NCBI GenBank assembly: GCA_036925085.1
Contig: JAUPFP010000001.1
Coordinates: 21,797,437 to 21,861,436, forward strand
Direction: 5' to 3'
DNA from: Brachycybe producta
Lineage: Eukaryota > Arthropoda > Diplopoda > Playtdesmida > Andrognathidae
DNA length: 64,000 bases
The notes under the pieces: model-generated
The model's input: the letters and a program-made list of their open reading frames with translations, nothing else
Told to the model about the DNA's origin: nothing
Database searches by the model: none
Made by a program: the position numbers and the translations under genes
Shown: piece after piece, positions 1-12,589 of the stretch
Layout of the letters: each line of letters begins with the position of its first letter
Numbering within the stretch: position 1 is the stretch's first letter

Positions 1-200
1 GCGGTGCGTTCAGTTTCTAATTGCTTGCAAAGCACAGATAGCGGTGCGTTCAGTTTCTAATTGCTTGCAAAGCACAGATAGCGGTGCGTTCAGTTTCTAA
101 TTGCTTGCAAAGCACAGATAGCGGTGCGTTCAGTTTCTAATTGCTTGCAAAGCACAGATAGGGGTGCGTTCAGTTTCGAAGCTCTTGTAGAGTAAAAAGG
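1..200. repeat. 40-bp tandem repeat in MTSS1 intron
   Basis: Four identical 40-bp units, each beginning GCGGTGCGTTCAGTTTC, run from base 1 to 160 and are followed by a degenerate fifth unit. The array touches the left edge, so its true length is unknown. It lies in an intron upstream of the first visible MTSS1 exon. The GTGCGTTCAGTT motif recurs near 268. From 200 to 387 I see only AT-rich intron sequence. Confidence 0.9.
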
Positions 201-387
201 GACTGAGAGTCAAAAGAATATGTGGGTTCAGTTTCTAAGCGTTTGGTAAGCGAAGGAGATATTTCAGTGCGTTCAGTTCATATTATTTTGAAACCTAACA
301 GTTTTAAATAATGTCTTAATAACATCTTAAATAATCTAAATAAAAAAAAATAATGAAAACGAAAGTAAAATTTTTTTTTATTCGTAG

Positions 388-3300
388 GTAAATGTGAAAT
401 TCAGCGTTGTTTGGACACAGCTCTTCAAGATGTGAGCGAGAAGTTCATCGTTTTGGAAGAGACGGAGAAACAAGCGCTTCGAACGGCTCTCGTCGAAGAA
501 CGGAGCCGCTTTTGTTTGTTTGTCTCCTACCTAAAACCAGTCGTGGTAAGTGGTATGTAGGTGGCGGTGGGCGGTGGTTTATTTGGTGGTTTCTAAAAGC
601 GTCTTCAGGTGATCTCTCTTTCTGTTCAGAATAACATTTCAATTGAGTGTTATTTTTTTTTGGTTCTGTTTACGCTGCACTCGAAAACTGAACTTAATAT
701 ATTTAGCTTTTTGACATTAATGTTGATGGACGTGGGAGGAAAAATTAAAAGGGAAAACTCAAATTTCATTGCGTAAACGAATGAAAAATAAACTCTTAAA
801 TTCTGTTTATTCTTTATATTATTTAATTTTTAAAATAATAATTTCATTTGACAGTAATTAATTAAAATTATTATACAGGGATGTTAAAAAAGAGCACTTA
901 AGGTGGCTCAATAATTATTTATTTTGTTTTCGTCCCTCCAGATGGCGCCACTGCAGTGTCTAGTTATGTTTCTATAGGTCGTCTCTTCTCCCCTCAACCT
1001 GCGGTTTTGAGAAAATTTCAGGAGAAACATTATGAAAAAAATTCAAAGTGTTTTAGAAACTTGAATAGTTGGTGATAAGGATAAAAGTTTTTTCAATAAT
1101 GAATCTTTCAAAATAAACTTTTTATAAGTTTGAAAAAAGCGAAAATAGTTTTTCATGAAATTTCAATGGAAGAAAAAAAAAACAGATAATTTTTCAAACT
1201 GAACTATAAAATGTTTATTTTTTTTTTAAGATATTGCTATTTTTACCATTCTAGTTTTGAATACAATTTGATTTTTTTTTCGTAATGTTGTTTCGTAATA
1301 AAACGTTCGCTTCACTTTTTTGTGTCCCAAAAAACATCTATGGAACCCATAGCATTAGCCCAGTGGCGACGTCCTTCGAACTTTGGTTATTCTGTTTTTC
1401 AGGTGCTAAATGGAGTGAAACTTGAATGTGTTTTAGAAACTAGAAGGGTAACTCAATCGTTTGAGAAAATTTACAAGTTGATGTCTTTCAAAATAAGCAT
1501 TTTTTTATGACTGCTTGAAAATGATCCAACTTAATACAGATGACTTTTTTTAAATGTTGTCTATAAAACGTTTATTTTGAAAGATATCAACATGAAAAGA
1601 AATGTTAAGCAACATTAAGGAAAAATTTTAAGTGCATTAGAAACTAGAAGGGTAGCTCTAATGTCTTTCAAAATAAGCTATTTATGACAGCTGGTGCAAC
1701 TTAATACAGATGACATTTCTAAAAATCTTGTCTATAAAAAGGTTATTTTGAAAGGTGAAAATGAAGATAATTTTAAGTGCGTTAGAAACTAGAATGGGTC
1801 GCTTAATCACGTAATTGTATTTTCATGTTGATATTTTTTAAAATGAATTATTTATAGCGGAAAGTTTCAAACTGATATAACACGCTTATTTTGAAAATAC
1901 TTTTTTAATGATTGAGTTACCCTTCTAGTTTTTAAATCACTTCCAAATTTCTTCTTATTTTTTTTTTCGCTTGAAAGACAGAATAATCAAAAGTTCGAGA
2001 GGTTCGTATGCATTTTGAAAACCAGCTTAAAGCAGTGAAAGAATAATTTGCATTAAGTAATTTTGCGATTTTTGTGTGCTTAGGATGAAGAATTGGCGAT
2101 GTTAAGCGAAACGGCACATTTACAGGAGGTTATGGAACTACTTTTGACGCAAACGGCCGATCCTTTCACTTTGCCGGCATCGAGCGAACAAGTCATAAAC
2201 GAATTAAAGAACTCTGAAGGATCGTGGTCCTTTCAGGTGATTATAGAATCTTGCTTCTCTATAGAACTCTAGTCTCTAACTGGTATTTTTTTTATTGAAA
2301 TGGGGATATTTTGCTTGCATTTATTTTCTTTCTAGACTCCTCCGAACTCTCCGAGTTCCGTTAGTTCTCGGAAGTCAAGTATGTGTAGCATTAGTAGTAT
2401 GAATAGCTCATCGAGCGGCTCAACTAAATGTCATTCTCCGGGGTTACATATGCGTTATCGCAGCCATTCTCAGGTATGGTAAAGCTACCTGGAGATTATG
2501 ATATAAATTAACGTTTTCGACGGTCTTTTTTTTTTTTTTAATAATTCGTAGCCTCTTGGAGTCGGTGCTCCACTTCGTCTTCCGAGTGTTTCATCTCAGG
2601 ATTCGGGATTCACCTCTCAGGACACACTTTTCGTACGGCCTCACACTCCGCCGCCTTTGGAGTTAATTAGACAGGTGAAGAGAGATGGAGAATGCTTTTT
2701 GAAAGCAATTCGGAGAAGAAATTAAGACACTAGAAGAGTAAATTAAAGAGTTGAAACCGTTTCCATAATGAAATATTACAAAATAAACTATTTATTAGAA
2801 ATATTAGGAAGAAATGGAGTAATTGAATAGACTGAAAGTATTTTCACGATATCTTTTAAAGTAAACTTTTTAATTGCAACTCGGAGAAGAAATAGAAAGT
2901 TTCATAGAAACTAGAAGAACTTTCTTAGAAATTAGAAGAGTAAATGAAAGAGCTAAAAGCTTTTTCATGATAAACTATTTCAAAATAAACTATTTATAAG
3001 AAACATTTTGAAGAAATTGAAAGTCTGTTGGAGACTAGAAGAGTAGAGGAAAGAGTTAAAAGCTTTTTCATGATAAACTATTTCAAAATAAACTATTTAT
3101 AAGAAACATTTTGAAGAAATTGAAAGTCTGTTGGAGACTAGAAGAGTAGAGGAAAGAGTTAAAAGCTTTTTCATGATAAACTATTTCAAAATAAACTATT
3201 TATAAGAAACATTTTGAAGAAATTGAAAGTTTGTTGGAGACTAGAAGAGTAGAGGAAAGAGTTAAAAGCTTTTTCATGATAAACTATTTCAAAATAAACT

Positions 3301-6300
3301 ATTTATAAGAAACATTTTGAAGAAATTGAAAGTTTGTTGGAGACTAGAAGAGTAAATGAAAGAGTTAAAAGCTTTTTCACGATAAAGTACAGTATTTCAA
3401 AATAGACTATTTAGAATTAAAAAGAAATTGAAAGTTTCTTAGAAGCTAGAAGAGTAAATGAAAGAGCTGAAAGTTTTTTCATGATGATATATTTCAAAAT
3501 AAACTATTTATGAGAAACTTTAAGAAGAAATTGAAAATTTGTCACAGTGAATTCAAAAGACAGCAAGTATTTTCATGATATCTTTCAAAATAAACTTTTT
3601 AGTTGCTGAGTGAGAAGCTAGAAAAGTAAATGAAAGAGCTTGAAAGCTTGAGTTTATAAATCACCTGTTCATAAAACATCTTTAACGGATGTTTTTAACG
3701 GACATATTTCCAGATGTCCGGAGTTGTCGAGCAAAATACTTCCAGTAATGCGAGTACGCCTTCGTCGCCGTACGGTTTACTTCCGATGGCCACAGCTACG
3801 TGGCCTAACCTTCAAGAAACGGGACAGTTTGATAAGAATTCTTGCCCCATTGTCGGTGACCGTCCTCACACCATTTCCACCGGTGAGAAGGACGTCATTT
3901 TGAACATTTTTACAGTTTTCTTAATTTTGTGAGTTCTGATTCGTTTGCAGCTTACGAACGTGGCCATCAGCGACCGGCGTTGACGGTTCACACGTTTGAA
4001 CCGTTAGATAAAATGTCCAGACAAGTAAATTCAACGCCGTCGAGTCCTCAGGGGTACGACGAACATTTGATTTCAGATCAGTCGAATGTTTCTACTTTAG
4101 CTTCTTCTCATAGGGACCAACAGCCAAAAATTCCTCAAAGGTTCGCTTTTTTTTAGTCGTAGAAAAAAATTGAAAATTGAATTTGAAAAAAAGATAATAT
4201 ATTGAAGAACAAAAAAGACGAACTTTGGCTACTTCGGTGTGGTTACAGTTATTTTATAAGAGGATGCTGGACTAACTGTACCATGAAGCTTAGTGGACTA
4301 ACTCGACCACGAGGCTTAGTTGACCACTGGGTTTAGTTTAAAATTGGGCTTAGTAGACCAGTGAATTAACTGCATCACGAGGCTTAGTGGACTAATTGGA
4401 CCACGGGGCTTAGTTAACAACTGGACGTAGTGGAACACGTGTCTTAATGAAACACCAGGCTAAGTCTTCCCGATGACCACTTTGCTTAGTGGACCCACGG
4501 GGTTTAGCTATCTGCAGGGCTTAAAGAGGTCACTTTAGGGTTAAGAATATAAAAAAACAGTTTGTCTCTGAACGAAAAACAAGTGAAAATAACAATTTCT
4601 GAGAATATCACAGGTTTTCATTTAGTGGAAAAAGTAATATGATTTCTTCACAAAGTAAAACGAAAACGACAGTTGTGCAAAGGTTCAAAGAGTCGTTGTG
4701 TTTTATTTTTAATTAGAGCCTCAACAATCGAAAGGCCCAGCGTTCCCGACAAATCGACAAAAGTACGACAAGCCAAAGCACAGTCGCATTTATCGCCAAT
4801 CAAAATGGCTGTTCTTCCAGATTTCCACCAACCTTCTCCGAACCAAAGTACAACGACTGACATTAGATACCTTCGTACTTTGTTCCAAGAACCAAATGTG
4901 GTTTTCTTTTTTTTTTTCTTTCATTATTGTTCGCAGTTATTCCGCAGCCTCTTTACGTGAACATGGATGAGTTAATGATAAACACTACTGATGAAACTGT
5001 TCAGCTCAGACATCCACAGTCTGGACAGAATTCTGGCAAGGGATTGCAGTTTCATTATGTGGACGATTCTACGATCGACGGGAAAACTAGTCACGGGTCG
5101 TTGGCCATTTCCAGCGGTTATGGTAGCCAGATAACTGGTTCGGAAGACAGTTTGGTTACGGGCGGTAAGTTTATTACGAAGTATTAATCAATCTGGGCAT
5201 CAAGTTTGTTGTTGTTGCATTTGTTGAGTATTGTTTTAAGAAAGAGGTAAATTGCACAATTTGCATGATTGTTTATTTCGTGAAATTGCTTTTATTTTGT
5301 TAGCATGACATTTTTTTTTTGTTTTCCACTTTGCACTTTTTTTTTTAAAAAAAAATATTCGATTAACGCCAGACGTTCTGCATAATCTGAAATGTCTTGA
5401 CGAGGCTACGAAATATTGCACGATTCCTCGTTATGCCACTATTCCTCACTTGCGACCGCACGCACTCAATCATCAGAGGCCGGCTTCGACTACAGGTACA
5501 TTTACATATATTTTGCCGGTGTTTATTATTTTTTTTTATCAATCTCGTGCGAGACTTAAAATAAAAGCCGTGCAAGTTTAATTTTGAAGTTGCAATCGCT
5601 TCCTGAATGTTGTGGCCACGTTTTAAGTTCTATTTCTTCCAAATATTCAAATGCGTTTTCAGTCAGAGAAGCTGGTTAGAGGCTAGGAGTCAACCTAGCA
5701 TCTAAAACTGGTCTTGTTTAGACTAGAACTCTAGCCTCTAAGACGGTTCTTTGACTAAAAAAACGCACTTTTCTGGTAGCTTTAGGCCGGGTCCACATCA
5801 AGCTGACAAAAGTGGAACATGAGTTCAAGACAAAAACACAACAAAATTGCCAGAAAAAGCAGATTTTGAAATCAAAACAAAACTGAAACAATTGTCAGCA
5901 GTACTCAAGACAAAAACACAACAAGTTTTTGACAAAGCAGAAACAAATTTGGGCTTTTTTTTGGTTTCTATAGCTGTCCCTACGTAAGCTACGCAACTGT
6001 TGTTGTTTTATTGTTAACTGTTCATAGTGCACAGCACAGACAAACAGTTGACAAAATGTTGCATAGTACCGAGACAAAACACAAACATTTTGTGGTTTAC
6101 CGACCTGAGCCAGAACTTGGTGTGGATCATGCATACGGAGCAAAATTTAGAGAAACTAGAAGGGTTGCTAAATTACTTACGGTTATTTTCATGTTGATAT
6201 CTTTGAAACTAAACTTTTTAAAGACAAAAAATTGAAAAAAAGGGTTCGGTTTAAATGTGGATCATTTTCAAACTGACATAAAAAGCTTATTTTGTGAGAT

Positions 6301-7567
6301 ATTTAACATGAAAATACCCTTAAGTGATTGAACTACCCTTCTAGTTTTTAAACTCCATTCAAGTTTCTCTTAATTTTGAACGTTACGTATTTTTATTTTA
6401 GGTTATCCAATCTCGAGTCTTTACGGCACATTACAGTCTCGTACGGGTTCTTTGAGACGTTCAAGTTCTCAATCTCATAAGCCACCACCTCCAGTTCGTC
6501 GTACATCTTCTATAACGAGCCATCACACATTGACTGTGGCCGCTTTGCGGAACGCTCAAAGTTCTCACAGTTTAGATCTTGGTTCCTCATATTCTCTTTC
6601 TACTGAAGTTGTAGGAGAGACTATGTCGGTGACCGATCCACCGCACATTTCAAACGGTGGACAGGTTAACGGTCCCACGCAACATGAACAATTTCAGTGC
6701 AATCAAGTTGAAGATATGAAGAAAGTTGTTGTGGGTCATTCGTCAACTTTGCCAAAAGCGCATAGTTTAACTCACGCGCGTAAGAGTCTTCCCGCTTTGG
6801 GAATAAGTTCGGAACTTACGATTGCTCCGATACGCAAGACTTCGCTCGTCGAAGAAAGTGTCGTTATAAATCAGGCAAATCTGATACAGAGTCTGAATGC
6901 GAGGCTATCGCAACAACAGCAACAAGATCAGATTACAATTAGTCAACAATCTTCATCGTTATCGTCATCTGGAACTCCGACTTCAAATGTTTCGTCGTCT
7001 TCTCCTCCTTCATCGTCCGAGACGACAACTCCGAGTTTACCGCAATCCGTACCGATTGCAACTGCGACTACTGCTCCACCAACGGTGGAGTCGCAGCCGC
7101 TGTCGCAAACAGCCGTAAAGGATCACGGCTTCAAAGAAAACTTCCTACAGAGTTTAAATGCGAAACTGGCTCAACATGTTCAGAAAAACAATCCTAATGT
7201 CGTTGCAGCTCCACCTTCACCACAGCTACAACCTAAAAGCGAAGTTGGTGGTGGTGGTGGTGGACAGCCGCGGGTTTCGACGCAGCGAGCAAACTTCAAG
7301 GAGGTTTTGAATGCGAAGTTAACGCAACAATGTTCGAAACCGACGGCATCCGTTCTGCAGCAGAGCGGAGGCCTTCGATCGCAACATATGGCGTCTTCGG
7401 CCGGTGTTAACGACAAGGAAGTAGGGATGAGGGTACGGCAATGGATGGCTAGCCGTGTGCCTTACGATCCAGTGATCTGTCGAGAGTCTCTTCTCGATCA
7501 GATAAAACAGGGTGCGCCGCTTCGTAAAGCGGCCACCAACGATCGTTCGGCTCCTCGTATTCAATGA
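388..7567 (+). CDS. MTSS1: MTSS1 / missing-in-metastasis (MIM) homologue, 3' part
   Basis: MTSS1 family proteins bind acidic membranes through an N-terminal IMD (I-BAR) helical domain and bind G-actin through a C-terminal WH2 motif. Visible exons, with matching phases, are 388-545, 2084-2236, 2336-2473, 2552-2674, 3714-3882, 3951-4140, 4717-4847, 4937-5164, 5373-5495 and 6402-7567 (TGA). The first encodes IMD sequence (LEETEKQAL, then EERSRF). The second and third carry the family stretch ending SEGSWSFQ followed by TPPNSPSS. The exons at 3714 and 3951 give RPHTIST joined to AYERGHQRPAL, also MIM-like. The last exon holds the Ser/Gln/Pro-rich region and a WH2 (LLDQIKQGAPLRKA, then TNDRSAPRI) just before the stop. 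The start codon and most of the IMD are off the window. The donor at 4847 is the least certain boundary. The family match is recalled from known MIM proteins, not searched. Confidence 0.9.
546..2083. other. MTSS1 intron with palindromic repeat copies
   Basis: No coding exon is seen here. The stretch 899-1370 begins AAGGTGGCTCAATAATTAT and resembles 37930-38340 in Dscam, whose far end is the reverse complement of this start. They are therefore probably copies of one terminal-inverted-repeat element. From about 1420 to 1960 there are several copies of the family that reads GAAACTAGAAGGGTAGCTC on one strand and its complement further on. Confidence 0.6.
2690..3640. repeat. 103-bp tandem repeat in MTSS1 intron
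   Basis: A repeat with a period of 103 bp occupies this intron; the segment AAGAAATTGAAAG recurs at 3011, 3114, 3217 and 3320. The units around 2950-3370 are almost identical and the outer ones are degenerate. Each unit resembles the GAAACTAGAAGAGTA half of the palindromic repeat family found across the window, so the array probably arose by tandem amplification of a half-element. No coding content. Confidence 0.85.
4230..4540. repeat. Degenerate tandem repeat with GGCTTAGTGGACTAAC core
   Basis: Roughly ten imperfect units of about 25-33 bp carry a GGCTTAGTGGAC core followed by TAACTGGACCACG-type sequence. They lie in the MTSS1 intron between the exons at 3951-4140 and 4717-4847. They are more GC-rich than the surrounding intron and show no reading frame. 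Confidence 0.75.
5786..6140. mobile_element. Non-autonomous TIR element, family B, partial
   Basis: The left end, GGCCGGGTCCACATCAAGC, matches the ends of related copies at 14437, 22210, 41189 and 53910. The interior is rich in GACAAAACACAACAA words and contains the family landmark CTATAGCTGTCCCTACGTA. The right end (TTGGTGTGGATCATGC) is a degenerate match. There is no transposase, so it is a MITE-like element inside an MTSS1 intron. Confidence 0.65.
6145..6380. repeat. Palindromic repeat, family A
   Basis: The left arm begins GAAACTAGAAGGGTTGC and contains TTCATGTTGATATCTTT. The right arm holds the complement (GAGATATTTAACATGAAAAT, then ACTACCCTTCTAGTTTTTAAAC). The result is a fold-back of about 230 bp, one of more than a dozen in the window. 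It sits just upstream of the last MTSS1 exon. Confidence 0.75.
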
Positions 7568-8764
7568 TTAAAAGTCGGGTTCCTGATATCAAAGTTTGAA
7601 CGTTTGGAACTTCGCAGAAGACTGCCAAAGGACTCTACGATGGTCGATAATAAGAAATCGGAGTTTTCTTTCTTCGCTAACTTTGAGGAATACTTGTAAA
7701 AACATTTTTGGCCTGTTTTTTTTTTTTCGGAAGGAGAAAAAAGAATCTGCGGGCGTTTTTTTTCGTCCTTTTTTGGCCAAACTTATTTATATAACAAGAT
7801 TAACATGATTTGTTTACAGATCTCTCTTTCAAGATGATGTTTCGTACTTGTTTAAGTAGAAGACATTACGTTAGACAAAACACTCGAACCGTTTTTGAAA
7901 GCAGAAATTCGAAAATTTGTTAGAAACTAGAAGAGTAAATGAAGTTGTATCTCAAAAGTATTTTCATGATAATTTCAAAAATAACCAGAAAAATGCGTTT
8001 TTCTGTTAACAGAACCTGATTAGAGGCTAGTTAATCTAGAGGAAACTTGTTTTCGATGCTAATTTCACCTCAAGTCACAGAATGCTAGCCTTTAACCAGG
8101 TTTTCGGATTATAATATTTAAGGCAACGAGAAAAACGTTTATCAATCAAAGAACCTGATGAGAGGCTAGTTATAGAGTGGAGAGACGGTTAGATGCTAAC
8201 TTGGTTTCTGGCCACTGAATGCTAGCCTCTAACCAGGTTTTTCTTTTGACTGAAAAATGCACTTTTCTGGATGAGTTAATAATTTTCAAAATAAACATTT
8301 CTGTGAAAGTTCGAATAATTTATTTCGGATTTTTCGTTATTTTGAAAACGAATAGGAATTTTTAGGCTTGAGGAAATAAAATCCAGTTTCTTAAGAAACT
8401 AGAATGTCGTCGAATGTGGCTGAAAACATTTTTGTGACTAATGTTGTTTCAAAATATACTTTTTACAATTTGATCTATTTTGAAACGATTTCGATGTAAA
8501 AAAAGAATTACTTAGAAGACGTTCACTTGCCTATTCTAGTTTCTAATAAACGTATTTTTTTCCTGGTTGCATCTAATTTCATAATTAAAGTGAAAAAAAT
8601 ATTGCTTTTCGAAATCAAGGGCTAGAGTTCTCGGAAAGGTGTAATGCAAGAATTCGCCTTAATTTTTTAGCCTCTGATCAAGTCTTTTTGATTGAAAAAA
8701 AAAATGCAAAATTTGTTATGCTTTGGTTATGATTTATTGTTTATATTGAAACATTTCGTCATCA

Positions 8765-9053
8765 GGGCTCGGATTTTTATGCAGTATCAAGCAACTGTTT
8801 CTCATGTTGTGGCCCAAGTGCCAATTGTGAAATAATTATCATTAGAGCAACTTGCAATTATGCTTTTTCTAATCAAAAAGGCTAGATGTCTAGTTACTAT
8901 CAGTCGCCAACTAGAGTTCTAGCCTCTAACTAGCCTTTTTGATTAGAAAAAAAGCATAATAAAATGATTGTAGTTGTTCTATACTTATTCGCTTTTGGGC
9001 CACAGATTGAGAAACGTTTGCTTGATTTGATGTTGCATAAAAATCCGAGCTCT
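8765..9053. mobile_element. Palindromic MITE, family C
   Basis: The ends read GGGCTCGGATTTTTATGC and, at the right, GCATAAAAATCCGAGC, an exact inverted match. Inside are further inverted pairs: TCTCATGTTGTGGCCC against GGGCCACAGATTGAGA, and CTAGTTACTATCAG against GTTCTAGCCTCTAAC. No protein is encoded. Other copies lie at 30488-30791, 37123-37429, 57634-57952, 62603-62872 and 63555-63830. Confidence 0.8.
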
Positions 9054-12000
9054 AATAATGAAAATTTGTCGGATAAATTTTGAATTAACTTTTTAAAAAC
9101 TGTTCGAGCATTTTGTTGACGTTCTAGCAAAAGTTTTGCGTTTTTCGGTAGAAAAGAAAAAAAGTTTTTCAGATTTGAAACTTAACTGCGGTTTTAAGTT
9201 CTAGTTAAAAATGTTAACGTGTAAGATAATATCAGGAATCGCGATTTAATTTACGAAGAAAAAAAAAGGTTTTTGCGAAAATTGAAAAAAAAAAAAATAT
9301 AATATAAATCGAACAATAGAATTTTTTTGGAGTTGTTTAGAATTAAAACATATCCAAAAATTTAATCTTCATAAAAAAAATCAGTTTCTAATTATACTAA
9401 AGTAATTTTTTTGGATGTTTTTATTGCAATTTTTTGAAGTTTGTTTACAATTTTTGTTGCATAAAAATCGCAGAAAAAAAAATTCTACAAAATATTTATA
9501 TGAACAAAAATATTTAGGTTAAAAAGGGTCTGAGTTGTTGAAAGTCTGCTAAGGATTGTATTCTTTAGCTTTTTAAAAAAGGGCGCCGTGAATAAGCCCC
9601 AATTTGAACAAACGCCGAACTGAATAAGCGCCTGAATGAACAAACGTTTAATCTGAGTAAGCGCCAAATAGAATAAATACCAAAATGAATACAGTAAAAC
9701 CTTGAATCGCGAGCAGAATTCGTTTCGGAAACGTGTTTGTAATCCAAAGCACTCGTATATCAAAGCGAACCATCGGCACAGTTGTGACGGGCGTGACGCT
9801 CGACATACAAAGCGTATACGTACCACGCTCGTTTATCAAGTTAAAATTTATTTAAAAAATTTTTGCTCGTCTTGCGAAACGCTCGCAGACAATCTTACTC
9901 GTAATCCAAAGGTGCAAAAATTGTTGTAGCTTATTCCCATTGGCGTTTAACCAATTTGTGGCGCTTATTCAGCTTGAGTTTGTTCAGTTAATTGAGTAGG
10001 CCTGTGTTTGAAAAGATCTGGGTTCATTTTAGCCTCTTATGTTACAGCATTTTGTCTTATTTGCGCGCCAAACCTTTATAACAACTCAGTTAAAGTTTTG
10101 AAAGCTATAAATAATTACTTTTTTTGGTGGTTTTAAGTTTTATTGGGGGATTTTCCCGCTAAATCAGCGCCACTTTTTAAAAAGCAACTTTTTTTAAAAG
10201 AAATTTAAAATTTATTTTAAACTAGAAGAGTAATGGAATGAAATAAAACTATTTTCGCAATAAACTTAACGAGAGTTAAGTAGGCTTACTTTATATTACC
10301 ATTAAAGGATATAAATTAATTAAAATAACTTTATGGCATTCTTTTACTCTTCTAGTTTCAAATATAATTTGAATTTCTGTATAAAGTTGGCTCTTAAAGG
10401 TATGAACCCTCAATCTAGTTTTTTTTTACCGAGAAATAGTATTGAGTTACGTTTTGTGACTAAATGAATCGCTCAAAAAAAATCTTCGAAATTATTGAAA
10501 TAAGTGCAGAGATTTAAATACTTAGTTTTTGACAAACATTTTTTAATAGAAATTCAAAATTTATTGGAAACTAGAAGAGTAAAGGATTCGAGCGGTAGTA
10601 TTTTAATGACTTTTTTTTTGTAAACGATTTTTGTTGCCAAAAATTTACCTTAAAAAAACAATTGACAATTTGAACAATCAAAAATCTCAGTTAGTGGCAA
10701 CGCAATTCTCAAAGACTTCTGAAATAATTGAGGCGCTGATTGCTCAAATGGTCGATTTTCGTTTTTCTTTTCTTTCAAACTTTCATAAAATATTTATTTT
10801 TAAAGATACCGTCACTAAAATAATATTACTCGATTCCTTTACATTTCTAGTCTCAAGTATGTTTTGAATTTCTATTAAAAGATTAACAAGTGTCTAACAA
10901 ACGAAGTACTTCAATTTCTGCAACTATAATGAAGTAAAATTTTACTATAAAACCAGAAAAAAAAAGACTAAAAAAACTAAAAATAGCATAAACTGTCCTG
11001 ACTACTAAGTTTGTCAAAACTTATTTTCTACATAAATTTCTTATTAACATTTTGTCTGCAAAGTGAGAGACGGATTCTTGTAGAATTAGAAGTAAAGTAA
11101 ACTGTGAAGTTTTTAAGCTTTTTTATGTGTGTTTTTGCAAAGATACGCGAGTTACGGAAAGTTACGAGAGAGTAAAAAACAAATACCATTTATGAATCAA
11201 GGTCTGAACAGGTTCCTTATTTTTTAATGTTTAGAAATTAATGTTTTATATGAATGGGGGAAAAAAATATTTAATTATTCTTGATAGATTTTTTTGTTGT
11301 TGTTTTGTTTTTGTGTTTTATGTCATTTTGTGATGATTTTCGAGAAAATTGTTTCGAAAAAAAAAAGTCACGATTATTATTAAGTCTGACTTAAAAGGAC
11401 AATTATTATCTCGAGAAATAATTTCGTATAGTTAATGCTAGTCTTTTATTCTTTAATTTCTTAAAAGAAACAACCAAAAAAAAAACATGGTGGCACTGCC
11501 GTAATGATTTAATTATTCATCTTTTTCTCTTCAGCTTTTTTTTAAACAAATATTTTTCTTCGCTTTCAGGTTTTTTAATGTGAAAAAAAAAACCTCAACT
11601 AATTTTTTTGGAAATATTTTTGTGATGCTTTACGATGCTGAATCGAAGGTAGAAAACTTAAATGGAAGAATTTTTTTTGTGAAATTTCATTTTTTATGGC
11701 CGTATACAAAAGAGAGAAACAAAGAATCCTTTTTTTTTTGCTACTTTATAAAGGGAAATATTTAAAATTGTGAAATGAGTGTAAAATGCATAATTAAAAC
11801 ATAAAGGGTTTTTCATTTATTCTTGTTTTCTTCTTTGAAAATATAAAATTTATAAAGGAGCCTAGGTAATCCAGAGTTTCACATTTTATGGTTCAAAAGT
11901 TGCCTAAATGGCTGTAGCAACTAAATGACAAATCGAAGTAGACCGAAATGGGCTCCCATCAATGAGGAAATACCTTCTCATGGGATGGGAATAAACAAAA

Positions 12001-12124
12001 AATAGGTGGGATCGATGGAACCTATGAGACTATGTCGATGAGCAGGACCATTGGAACTGGTGGGCCCACGAGACCGATGAGGGAGAGAAGAACAGATGGT
12101 ACTCTGCTTTATGGGACCTGTGGA

Positions 12125-12380
12125 CCTGTGTTTCTCTTTCAAATATAAAAAAGGGGAGAGGATAATTGTAGCAAAATTAAACTACAGTTTATCTCGGGCA
12201 ATTGTGCCCAGCATTAGAATTTCTTTTGCTCCGACCTTTTATGAACGTCATCAATTTATAATTGGCTTGTTACTTGGTCTGACATCATAAAAGGGCGAAG
12301 GAAAAGAAATTCTAATGCAGGGCACAATTGCCTGTGAATTTTGCTCCTGTCATTTATGACGGGTTACCCCACTAGTTGTC
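12125..12380. mobile_element. Hairpin element, copy 1
   Basis: Starts near TCTCTTTCAAATATAAAAAA and ends at TTACCCCACTAGT. The arms contain CAATTGTGCCCAGCATTAG followed by AATTTCTTTT, and further right the complement (AAAAGAAATTCTAATGCAGG, then GCACAATTGCC). A second copy about 90% identical by eye lies at 56305-56555, with the same ends. Non-autonomous and probably a MITE; its superfamily is not identifiable. Confidence 0.75.
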
Positions 12381-12589
12381 CATATAAATATGATTCAGCT
12401 GCCATTCTAGTTTCTAACATACTTTTAATTTCTCTTTAGTGTTCCTCTTCTGAAACTAGAGTTCGCAAATTGCCTGTTCATAAAACACATAAATTTTGCA
12501 ATTCTTTTATTTAATGGCAAAAGACACATAAACAACGTTTAAAAGTTAAAAAATAAAACTGCTTCAAATTACAAATCTTTATTATTATT

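Larger units (their letters stand above)
7568..12589. other. MTSS1 3' UTR and intergenic repeats
   Basis: No credible coding exon is seen between the MTSS1 stop and the convergent RPP40 stop. Near 7990-8280 there are paired segments reading CTAGCCTCTAACCAGG and its complement (family D). A family C palindrome occupies 8765-9053. At 9590-9960 a degenerate tandem repeat carries words such as GCGCCGAACTGAATAAG and AACAAACG. From 10200 to 10880 there are paired GAAACTAGAAGAGTAA and TTACTCTTCTAGTTTC segments. The rest is AT-rich with poly-A and poly-T runs. Confidence 0.6.

Noticed and set aside
9485-9929. Overlapping frames on both strands near 9.5-9.9 kb
   Set aside because: They sit in a degenerate tandem repeat, the frames overlap each other and no domain is seen.
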